DNA of 64,000 nt from Luteibacter yeojuensis (GTDB lineage Bacteria; Pseudomonadota; Gammaproteobacteria; Xanthomonadales; Rhodanobacteraceae). The position numbers were made by a program, and so were the translations under genes. Under the pieces are notes generated by a model. It was not told the origin of the DNA. It made no database searches and saw only the letters and a program-made list of their open reading frames with translations. The stretch covers positions 2,852,001 through 2,916,000 of the forward strand of contig NZ_JAAQTL010000001.1 in NCBI RefSeq assembly GCF_011742875.1, read 5' to 3'. Position 1 is the first letter of the stretch; each line of letters opens with the position of its first letter. Of this stretch, positions 9,345-16,453 are shown one piece after another.

Positions 9345-9983
9345 TCAGCCCGAGCACCCATAGAAGCGCGGTTGCCACCTTAGAATCTCATCGGGAAGAA
9401 AAATCATCAGTAATACATCGATGATTGCGATAAGGACCACGCAACGGCAGGCAATACGAAGTCCGTTGACTCGATCTCCCGCAGAAGCAGGTACATCGGA
9501 AAACACAAGACGAAATCCCAGCCTTATGCGCTGCAAATTTATGTATGGAGGAGCTTCTTCGATATATTTATCTTGATACGCGACCATTATCACTGCGATT
9601 TCCGCAGCGACAGTCAGAGCGGCCGCCAGGCAAAACAACAACCAGAAACGCAGCGTCTTACTCAGAGGGTCCAGCTGACAAATTTCACACGTCCCCGGGG
9701 CCGATCCATCCGAAAAGGCGATGTATAGGGCACTGAGGTAGCCCATCGACCCCAAAATAACGCGCATCGCAAGGACCACGCGCAATATGCGTAGCATCAT
9801 CGTCGGAGCAGGATGGACGCCAAGCATGACAAGACCGGCATATCTCTGCCGCGCCATCGGATGATCGTAGGATCGTTGCATTGCGGGCGACACTCTATTC
9901 AACAAAGCCGCAAAGACCATCCAGAGCACCTGAGTGATGATTCCGAGACAGACCAGGAAGAAAAAATATACAGTTATCGTCAC
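9345..9983 (-). CDS. membrane protein downstream of RHS toxin (candidate immunity)
   Basis: This 212-residue protein matches nothing I recognise. It has about four hydrophobic helices (residues 1-25, 64-90, 108-135 and 180-197) and a Cys pair CEICQ in the first large loop. The DNA is visibly richer in A+T than the flanking genes. It is the last gene of a minus-strand set that starts with the short RHS protein at 11350. Multi-pass proteins encoded just downstream of RHS or other polymorphic toxins are often immunity proteins, which is the basis for the suggestion. The distance to the preceding gene (177 bp) makes shared transcription likely but not certain. Confidence 0.55.
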   Translation of the reverse strand: MTITVYFFFLVCLGIITQVLWMVFAALLNRVSPAMQRSYDHPMARQRYAGLVMLGVHPAPTMMLRILRVVLAMRVILGSMGYLSALYIAFSDGSAPGTCEICQLDPLSKTLRFWLLFCLAAALTVAAEIAVIMVAYQDKYIEEAPPYINLQRIRLGFRLVFSDVPASAGDRVNGLRIACRCVVLIAIIDVLLMIFLPDEILRWQPRFYGCSG

Positions 9984-10160
9984 AACATACGCCTCGACGT
10001 CCCCCCGCCTTCAGTAGCGGCCCGGCTTAGAGTCCGGGATTACTGTTGTTATTTGAGCCGTAAGAGCCTCGGATCTCCAACATCTGATAGGCCTTCCCGT
10101 CTCCGCCAAGATGATTCGTCATTACGCCCGGCCGTTACAAAAGACATCGACCGGCGATGA

Positions 10161-10457
10161 CTATCGAAAGTACCCCGTTGAGATAGCAATGAAGATTGTG
10201 ACAATAAGCGTCAGTCCGATAACTCCTGACGCCCTTGCCGTGCAGACTAGAGACCAATGCTGTGCTCTAAACCCAGCCTCCATGGACTTCCTCCAGAAGA
10301 CCGCCTTTATGAGTCGAAGCTGACCACTTGGATCGAACAAACTTACACTTTTATCGCCTGCCTTCTGCATGCGCGACGCAATTAGGCCCATTGAAGCGAG
10401 ATAAACGACTACAGAGACAAAACATAACAATCCAGATGTAATCATGAGCATTTTCAT
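10161..10457 (-). CDS. small two-helix membrane protein, candidate immunity protein
   Basis: This 98-residue protein has one hydrophobic helix at residues 1-28 and another at 73-95, separated by a basic loop. Its ATG overlaps the stop of the RHS-core gene by four bases (ATGA), indicating translational coupling. That is the arrangement expected of a toxin and its immunity protein. Base composition is richer in A+T than in the core genome. No family was recognised. Immunity against the RHS C-terminal domain is inferred only from position and membrane topology. Confidence 0.6.
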   Translation of the reverse strand: MKMLMITSGLLCFVSVVVYLASMGLIASRMQKAGDKSVSLFDPSGQLRLIKAVFWRKSMEAGFRAQHWSLVCTARASGVIGLTLIVTIFIAISTGYFR

Positions 10458-11350
10458 TCGTTATTTTCCTTGAGGTCGACACCGACAGCGTACAAGCTGA
10501 TCGACGTACCGGCTCCGACACCGACGTCGATGCCCGCTGAAAAGTAATATGGTGGTACATATTCGATAGTAACCCCGCCCCCTATGAGGGAATAGGCTGC
10601 GAGGTCTAGTCCGATGCCCATTCGGACATTCGATGGTGCCATCCCGCCGTTTCCATCGTAAGCAACCCTAATCAAGGACGTTTCGGCCGATGCACGCAGA
10701 CCCAGTGCTGGGGTGACAATGCTAACGTTGCTATCCGCATTGACAACACCTTTAGTTGCTTTGATTCCTCCCCCTAAAGCTGCCGTGCTTGACGCTGTAA
10801 GCGTTGGTTTTCCGGCCACGAGCCCATCCAGACGGAAGTTGTTCTGTGGTAGTTCGAGATTTGTCATCATCGAAGCCATGGATGCCACGTTCATTTCTCG
10901 GTCGTACCTACTTTTCGCCACCTCCGCGCTACCGAAAACCTGCCGCCCATCCGGATCGACATACCGATGCGGGTTGTTCCGCCCATACGCATAACGATTG
11001 AAGTCGGCCAACTGTCCGGGCGCACCCATCACCGGATCGACTGAGAGAAAGCGGCCGATATGGGTGTCGTAATAGCGGGCCTGCATGTACACCAGGCCGT
11101 TGATGTTTTCTTCGTGCAGGTGGCCTGCGTAACCGATGTGGCCTCGCTGGGCAAGGCCCAGCATTCCCTCGCCGAACGGTGTATAGGTCTGGAGCTTCTT
11201 CGACGCTCCCTCGGCATCGGTCGCGTCCAGCGCCGTACCCTGCTCGTCGGTGAGGTAATACGTGACGACTTCCTCGTCGGCGCGCGCGGGGCCGTGCATG
11301 AACAAGCCGAGCAGGAGGATGAGCAGAATGACCCAGCCTCGGCGATCCAT
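10454..11350 (-). CDS. short secreted RHS-core protein with variable C-terminal domain
   Basis: The ATG at 11348-11350 is chosen because it opens a clear signal peptide (WVILLILLLGLFMHGPARA, cleavage near residue 23); a longer frame to 11560 reads into unrelated sequence. Residues 25-136 form the C-terminal RHS core (GLVYMQARYYDTHIGRFLS at about 86-103, NRYAYGRNNP, closing DPDGR at 132-136). Residues 137-298 are a Gly/Ala/Ser-rich variable domain with no recognised motif. In RHS toxins the segment after the core is the effector. This is an orphan module: the long YD-repeat shell is missing. The gene overlaps the downstream small membrane-protein gene by 4 bp. Confidence 0.75.
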   Translation of the reverse strand: MDRRGWVILLILLLGLFMHGPARADEEVVTYYLTDEQGTALDATDAEGASKKLQTYTPFGEGMLGLAQRGHIGYAGHLHEENINGLVYMQARYYDTHIGRFLSVDPVMGAPGQLADFNRYAYGRNNPHRYVDPDGRQVFGSAEVAKSRYDREMNVASMASMMTNLELPQNNFRLDGLVAGKPTLTASSTAALGGGIKATKGVVNADSNVSIVTPALGLRASAETSLIRVAYDGNGGMAPSNVRMGIGLDLAAYSLIGGGVTIEYVPPYYFSAGIDVGVGAGTSISLYAVGVDLKENNE

Positions 11351-12888
11351 ATATGCCAGGCCTGGGTTGACCGCGTAGAGGCGGCGCCGGATGTCGCGAC
11401 GTTCGGCACGCGCCCGCAGGTATCCACGGATGACTTTGGTGACCAAGCGCCCGGACAATCCTGCCGCCAGCTTTCGTTGCTGGGCGAGTACGCGTAGACC
11501 CAACGGCGCTCGTCCATGCCGGCGCCCCAATAGCGCCTCGAGACCAGGGCCATGCTCCACCAGGCATTAGGCTGGAATGCGAACGTGCCCGGTGCATCGG
11601 GCAGCGGGTTGATGCTGGGCGCGGCCCAGCATGTCCGGTATAGCCCCGAGCGGCCGCGCCGCACAGGCGTCACGGTGAATTCCGCGGAGAGGCGCGAAGG
11701 GTGCACCATGCTGCCCGTGTACACGGTGCCCGCGTTGTCGGCGTTCGCCAGACGGTTGCAGGTTCCCGAGCCGGAGATGGCGATGCGGGCGTCGCTGGAA
11801 AACGATGCGAGGTTGAATTGCCAGCTCGCGCCGTCCGGCAAGGTAATGCCCGCCAGCGTCGCCCCGCGGGGCAACGGGGCGTACTGGTAACGCCAGGTGC
11901 GGGCCAGGGCATTCCCCGGCATCACCGTGACGGCGGCGATGCGCGATGTCCCCGCCTCGTACCCGATGGCAACATGGCGGCCGTCGCTGGCTGTGATGTC
12001 GGTCACCAGATCGCCGTTGTAGTGGTACTGGATCCAGTTGCCGAAGCGGTCTTCCACCCGCGTCGGCAACATTCGGCCTTCGCGACGTTGGAGGACATCG
12101 GTTTGTGGCGCGTGCCGTGTGCCCCCCGTTCCCAAGGGACGCTCGATGTTCGGCATCCAGCGATACGCCAGATGGTCGAGCCTGTAACGGGTGCCGTCCG
12201 GGGCAATGGCGAGGAAGGCCTGCACGGAGGCATCGTTTGACGCCTGGGCAAGGCAACCTACCGCCCAGTTTCCGCGCGTCACGATCGGATAGAGCAACCC
12301 GCCGTAAGTGGGCGCCGCCGGATTGCCGGGTACGCGGCGCAGCAGGTCCTGGTCGCCCTCGCCCGGCATATGCAGCTGGTGGCCGGACCACCATGCGGCG
12401 ACTTCCCAGCCGTGACGCATGGGGTCGCCCGGTGGCGAGCGAACGAGCGGCGGCGGCCCGAACGACGAGCAGATCGCACCCGGCTGGGCCCCATCCACGG
12501 CCCAACCACGCACGTTCTGTTGGTTCGCGGTGCTGGTCGTGATCGAGGGAAGATCGAGTTCCCAATCCCCGAAGGCCCGGCCGATCAAATCCAGGCGCGT
12601 GCCGCGTTCGTTGAAGGCGAAGCGGCGGGCCACCTCGATAGTGGGGCCGTTACCGGGCAGGCTGATATCCACCTGACGGAATGCGAGCGCGCCCGAGTAG
12701 AGGGCGATTTCCTCGCCGAAGGCATTTTCACCCAACGGCGCAAGCCCGGTCTCGACGCGCAGGTACTTCCGGTACTCCTCCTCCGGCGTCGCGTTCTGCG
12801 CTTCTGCTGCGCTCGCGCACAGGAAAGCGGCAAAACCCCGGCAAGCGGCGCGAAGCGGATCGCGCCGACGACGAATCGTCAGTGACAT
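11029..12888 (-). CDS. RHS protein N-terminal portion, truncated (decayed gene)
   Basis: The frame is 619 codons with a plausible signal peptide (cleavage near AAEAQ, residue 30). Residues to about 490 look like the N-terminal region of secreted RHS/YD proteins: FRQVDISLPGNGPTIEVARR, ERPL, RVEDRFGNWIQYHYNGD, DGRHVAIGYE. After SWRQDCPGA (around residue 480) the similarity stops where the central YD repeats should begin. The last 130 or so codons run out of frame through the coding region of the short RHS gene and are Ser/Arg/Thr-rich nonsense. The simplest reading is a deletion that removed the centre and C-terminus and brought the start of the orphan RHS gene up to the break. It is probably non-functional. 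Confidence 0.6.
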   Translation of the reverse strand: MSLTIRRRRDPLRAACRGFAAFLCASAAEAQNATPEEEYRKYLRVETGLAPLGENAFGEEIALYSGALAFRQVDISLPGNGPTIEVARRFAFNERGTRLDLIGRAFGDWELDLPSITTSTANQQNVRGWAVDGAQPGAICSSFGPPPLVRSPPGDPMRHGWEVAAWWSGHQLHMPGEGDQDLLRRVPGNPAAPTYGGLLYPIVTRGNWAVGCLAQASNDASVQAFLAIAPDGTRYRLDHLAYRWMPNIERPLGTGGTRHAPQTDVLQRREGRMLPTRVEDRFGNWIQYHYNGDLVTDITASDGRHVAIGYEAGTSRIAAVTVMPGNALARTWRYQYAPLPRGATLAGITLPDGASWQFNLASFSSDARIAISGSGTCNRLANADNAGTVYTGSMVHPSRLSAEFTVTPVRRGRSGLYRTCWAAPSINPLPDAPGTFAFQPNAWWSMALVSRRYWGAGMDERRWVYAYSPSNESWRQDCPGAWSPKSSVDTCGRVPNVATSGAASTRSTQAWHIWIAEAGSFCSSSCSACSCTAPRAPTRKSSRITSPTSRVRRWTRPMPRERRRSSRPIHRSARECWALPSEATSVTQATCTKKTSTAWCTCRPAITTPISAAFSQSIR

Positions 12889-13894
12889 ATTGTCTCCCTG
12901 ATGAAGGCGTAAACCGGGAACGGACCCGGCACACCATGGCGTCCTAGGCGCTAACCACGGATCGATCGAGTAAGGGTGGATGGAAGTCGCTGTAAGCGAA
13001 GCGCGCGCACTCGCGCCTGCGTCCCTGATCGCAGCATCGGCATGACCTTCTTCGATGAGTCTTCGACGGGGACGACGCCGAAGATTGGATGCACGGCCTG
13101 TCGGCCATGTACACCGACAGATGTGGGTGTGTGTCGGAAGTTAGTGAATCGCCATTTCTCCTGTCAACCCGCCGACGCATCGGGATCGACCTGTAGGACA
13201 CCATGGCGCTCTTTGTGACTTTCAACTCTCGATAGAGACATCCTCGTTCCTCCTAAGGTGCGGCACGCCGTCGTGAAGACGGCGTACCGCGATGGAACAG
13301 CCAAAAAACGACGGCTCGCGGTTCCACCGGCAGCCCGTGGCCGAGCGCCGGATCGTTCGGTATCGGAAGTGGGTGGCAGGCCTGGTCAGCCCCGCTCGAC
13401 CGCCCAGCCGGCTACGCACCGGGTTGCACGACCAAGAAAAGTCGGAGAAGACAAACGGCGCTGCCGTTCGTCAGCCGACCTTATCGGGGGGGATAGACGA
13501 CCCGGTAACCGGTGAGGGTGTCGCCGGTGGGGAACCGGCGGGCGGGCGAGTGCCGTAGAATGGTCATAGCGTCAATCAACTTTGGGGTTGGTTGGTCGTT
13601 AGCGGGTTGGGGGTGCTCGAACACCCTCAGCCCGCGCTCTTCACCGCATCGAAGCGATGGTTGCCTGCGTGGCGTTTTGCGACTGGAACGCAGGCAACGA
13701 AGACAGGCTACCGCGTCGATCAGCCCTTGTCTCTAGGTGCGCGCGTTTTTCAGATTCTTCGTGTGTAGTATCCTTCCCACGCCGTCTTCTCTCCGGATCA
13801 TTCCTTCGATGCGCCAGTAATGCCTTCGCCCGCTCGCGGGCAAACGTCGATCTTCCTCCGCACGGGGAAGCACATGGCATGGCTGGAAACACGC
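12889..13894. other. 1-kb non-coding stretch between RHS remnant and ABC-F gene
   Basis: No open frame here has a convincing start, ribosome-binding site or protein-like composition. The first part (12889-13220) is unremarkable. From about 13480 onward the sequence becomes G/T-rich and contains two strong hairpins, listed separately. The final 150 bp must contain the promoter of the ABC-F gene, but no clear sigma-70 hexamers were identified. Confidence 0.5.
13602..13698. other. two adjacent strong hairpins, candidate structured RNA or mobile repeat
   Basis: The arms 13602-13615 and 13622-13635 pair over 14 bp (two G-U wobbles on the + strand) around the hexaloop CTCGAA. The arms 13660-13670 (GTTGCCTGCGT) and 13688-13698 (ACGCAGGCAAC) are a perfect 11-bp match around a 17-base loop. 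No T-tract follows either, so simple intrinsic termination is unlikely. The surrounding 13485-13740 has no supported protein. It could be a structured RNA, a dispersed repeat, or a mobile-element end. Confidence 0.45.
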
Positions 13895-15508
13895 ATGACG
13901 AAGACCTTCCTGACGCTCGACCGCGTCACCTGTGTCCTGCCGGACGGCCGGACCCTCTTTTCCGATCTCTCCGAAACCTTCAACGAGCGCCGCACAGGGC
14001 TCGTCGGGCGCAATGGCGTAGGCAAGAGCGTGCTCGCGCGCATCCTTGCCGGCACCGACGAGCCGACGGCGGGTCGTTGCGTTCGTAACGGCACGGTGCA
14101 TTACCTTGCGCAACGCGTTGCCGACGACGGGGACCTGTCCGTCGCCGCGCTTGCCGGCGTGGGCGACATCGTCGCCGCCCTCGATCGCATCGAGGCCGGC
14201 AGCAGCGATCCGCGCGACTTCGACATCGTCGGCGATCGCTGGACCCTCCGCGAGCGCCTGCGCGACGCCCTGGAGGCGGAAGGGCTCGCGCACGTCGATC
14301 CGGCTGGCGGTGCGGCCACGCTGAGCGGCGGCGAAGCCATGCGTGTCGCACTGCTCGGCGCGCGGTTGTATGGCGCCGGTTACCTTATCCTCGACGAGCC
14401 GACCAATCACCTCGATGCCGGCGGACGCGACGCGCTGCGGCAGTGGCTGCACGCATGGCCCGGCGGGCTGCTTGTCATAAGCCACGATCGCGAACTGCTG
14501 GCGGCGATGGAGCGCATCGTCGAACTGACGCCGGCCGGCCTGCGCATCTATGGAGGAAACTATGGCTTCTACGAGGCGGCGCGCCGCGAGGAGCGCGAAG
14601 CGGCACAGCGCGCGCTCGATGCGAGCCGGATCGAGCGGAAGCGTGGAGAACTGGCGCTACGAGAACAACAGGAGCGCCAGGTGCGCCGGCAGGCACGCGG
14701 CCGGCGCGAGGCGGGCGACGCGAACCTGCCGCGGATCATGCTCGGCGGACGGAAGCATCGGAGCGAGACGACGACAGGGAAGCTGAGCCGGCGGCACGAC
14801 GCCGCGCGCGAACGCCTTGCGGAAAAGGTGACGGATGCCGCGCGGCGCGTGGACGGCGAGGTACCGCCGGCACTGCTCGTCCCCGAGGCCGGGCGCGTCA
14901 CCGGCCGGAGGGTCGCGCTCCTCGAGGACGTGACGCTTCCCTACGTCCGTGACGGCGCGCGTACCGTCGACCTCATTCTCCGGGGAGGCCAGCGCGTCGG
15001 CGTCACGGGACCGAACGGCTGCGGGAAATCGACGCTGCTGCGCGTCCTGGCAGGCCGTGCGGCGCCGTTGTCGGGACGCGCGAGCCTGCCCGCGCGGACG
15101 GCCTGGCTGGACCAGCGCCTTTCGACGCTGGACCCCGCGCGTCCGCTGATCGCGCAGATGCGCGAATCCGCACCGGCCGCGGGTGACGATGCGATTCGCC
15201 TGCGCCTCGCCTTGTTGGGACTGGATGCGGACAAGGTAACGATGCCCGCGGGGAACCTGAGCGGCGGCGAGCGCCTGAAGGCCGCGCTGTCCCACGCCCT
15301 GGTTGCCGAGCCGCCACCGCAGCTGCTCCTGCTGGACGAACCCGGCAACCACCTGGACATCGCATCGCTCGACGCCTTGGAAACCATGCTGCTGCAATAC
15401 GAAGGCACCCTCGTCGTCGTCTCGCACGATGCGGTGTTCCTCGATCGCCTCGACCTCACCGACCGTCTTTCGCCAACGGCGGAGGGTTGGCGGATGCAGC
15501 CATGGTGA
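13895..15508 (+). CDS. ABC-F family ATPase
   Basis: This protein of about 537 residues has two ABC cassettes and no membrane segments, the ABC-F layout (ribosome-associated translation factors or antibiotic-protection proteins). The first cassette has Walker A GRNGVGKS, signature LSGGEAMRV and Walker B LILDEPTNHLD. The second has Walker A GPNGCGKST, signature LSGGERLKA and LLLLDEPGNHLD. A highly charged Arg/Glu-rich inter-domain linker lies between them, with a GGRKHRSETTTGKLSRRHD segment. The ATG at 13895 (GGAAA upstream) opens the cassette directly; ATGs at 13874 or 13820 would add 7 or 25 residues. It is not the housekeeping EttA form. Its 3' end abuts a regulator fragment, suggesting local rearrangement. 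Confidence 0.82.
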   Translation: MTKTFLTLDRVTCVLPDGRTLFSDLSETFNERRTGLVGRNGVGKSVLARILAGTDEPTAGRCVRNGTVHYLAQRVADDGDLSVAALAGVGDIVAALDRIEAGSSDPRDFDIVGDRWTLRERLRDALEAEGLAHVDPAGGAATLSGGEAMRVALLGARLYGAGYLILDEPTNHLDAGGRDALRQWLHAWPGGLLVISHDRELLAAMERIVELTPAGLRIYGGNYGFYEAARREEREAAQRALDASRIERKRGELALREQQERQVRRQARGRREAGDANLPRIMLGGRKHRSETTTGKLSRRHDAARERLAEKVTDAARRVDGEVPPALLVPEAGRVTGRRVALLEDVTLPYVRDGARTVDLILRGGQRVGVTGPNGCGKSTLLRVLAGRAAPLSGRASLPARTAWLDQRLSTLDPARPLIAQMRESAPAAGDDAIRLRLALLGLDADKVTMPAGNLSGGERLKAALSHALVAEPPPQLLLLDEPGNHLDIASLDALETMLLQYEGTLVVVSHDAVFLDRLDLTDRLSPTAEGWRMQPW

Positions 15509-15599
15509 GGCGCATGCGCACCGCGTCAACGATCTGCTTTCCGATGGAGCGAGGATCGCCGGTGACGATCTGGATAGGAAGGACTTGGGTACGGGCCAT
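15456..15599 (-). pseudogene. 5' remnant of a GntR-family regulator (YtrA-like)
   Basis: The frame opens with ATG at 15597-15599 and reads 32 residues that look like the start of a short GntR regulator (VLPIQIVTGDPRSIGKQIVD, then AVRMRLT), the first helix of the winged-helix domain. At about 15508, exactly at the ABC-F stop codon, the similarity ends. The frame then runs 15 nonsense codons antisense to the ABC-F gene and stops. The wing, the dimerisation region and any regulated transporter genes are missing. This marks a recombination joint between the regulator and the ABC-F gene. Confidence 0.6.
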
Positions 15600-15611
15600 C
15601 GCGGGCACCGC

Positions 15612-15634
15612 CTGTACTAGTTCGATTAGTGCAG
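15612..15634. promoter_or_regulatory. palindrome upstream of GntR remnant (probable former operator)
   Basis: The half-sites CTGTACTA (15612-15619) and TAGTGCAG (15627-15634) form an inverted repeat with one mismatch around a 7-base spacer. The palindrome starts 12 bp upstream of the remnant's ATG, where an autoregulated GntR protein would bind. The call is inferred from position and symmetry. Confidence 0.4.
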
Positions 15635-15664
15635 AAACGATGCGGATGACCCCAATAGGCCAGA

Positions 15665-15692
15665 AGCCATGCAGCGCTATCGCTGCATGGCT
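15665..15692. terminator. perfect 12-bp hairpin between convergent genes
   Basis: The arms AGCCATGCAGCG (15665-15676) and CGCTGCATGGCT (15681-15692) are perfectly complementary around the tetraloop CTAT. The hairpin lies between the convergent ABC-F and 15731-16204 genes. No T-tract follows on either strand, so it may instead be a REP-like element or a Rho-assisted stop. Confidence 0.4.
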
Positions 15693-15730
15693 CGGCCCTT
15701 CAGCACTTCAGCCATTTCGCCGTCGCCCGC

Positions 15731-16204
15731 CTACGGCTTTTTTGGTATACCCGCCCTTGCGACGACGTACTTGCGCGGCGCGGAAACCAGCTCGGGAACT
15801 CGCGAGGGCAACCGGAATGAGATGTCAACGGTCTGACCTGCAAGGTGCGCAACGTTCTCGTAGCGGAACCCATGAATCACCTCCAGGCCCGGGTTATCCG
15901 GGACGATCGCGCTTTCCCTGAGAGGGAGGCCGCTCTCCGATTCGATGATGAACGCCACCGGTTCATGGGGATGGAAGTCCCCATACCGCGCGTGAACGGA
16001 TAGACCGTTCTCGAACACGAAATAAGGAATAATTCCCTCGTCTTCCTCCGCACCATCGACGGTGGGTGCCACCATGTCCTGCCGGGCACGTCGTGCAAGA
16101 GACTTCAGCGCGCTGCTTATCGACTCGAGAATGGCGAGCAGCGTCTCGTCCTTGAACTTCACGCGAAGCGTGATGGCATGGTCAGAGCATTCATTCTTAG
16201 ACAC
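15731..16204 (-). CDS. hypothetical protein
   Basis: The start is a GTG at 16202-16204, preceded by GGAGG at ideal spacing; the longer frame to 16402 is not supported. The 157-residue protein is soluble and acidic in the middle (VDGAEEDEG), with a helical N-terminal part (LLAILESISSALKSLARRAR) and a beta-rich C-terminal part (HEPVAFIIESESGLPLRES). There is no signal peptide and no recognised domain. It stands alone, convergent with the ABC-F gene. Confidence 0.55.
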   Translation of the reverse strand: MSKNECSDHAITLRVKFKDETLLAILESISSALKSLARRARQDMVAPTVDGAEEDEGIIPYFVFENGLSVHARYGDFHPHEPVAFIIESESGLPLRESAIVPDNPGLEVIHGFRYENVAHLAGQTVDISFRLPSRVPELVSAPRKYVVARAGIPKKP

Positions 16205-16453
16205 GATACGTCCTCCGTGAGATTGACTCCAATACGCGGAAGCCATCGTGCCGAAGGTCGCGCGTTCGCCACGGCGAATGCCTTCCATGCGGGCACGGCG
16301 CCGTGCCGGCGGCCACCGCGCCTTCTTAGTAGAACCCCCATCGAACCGAGTCAACCGCCGGCGCCCTGAACAACTCCAATGAAAATAGCTGGTTAGCGGC
16401 ACTCGTCCGGAAAGACTTACAGATAGACAATGACGCCCCGCCGCGGCCGTCCT

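Noticed and set aside
12944..13225. 93-codon minus-strand frame in the RHS-ABC-F gap
   Set aside because: Ser/Arg/Cys-rich composition, no ribosome-binding site and no domain.
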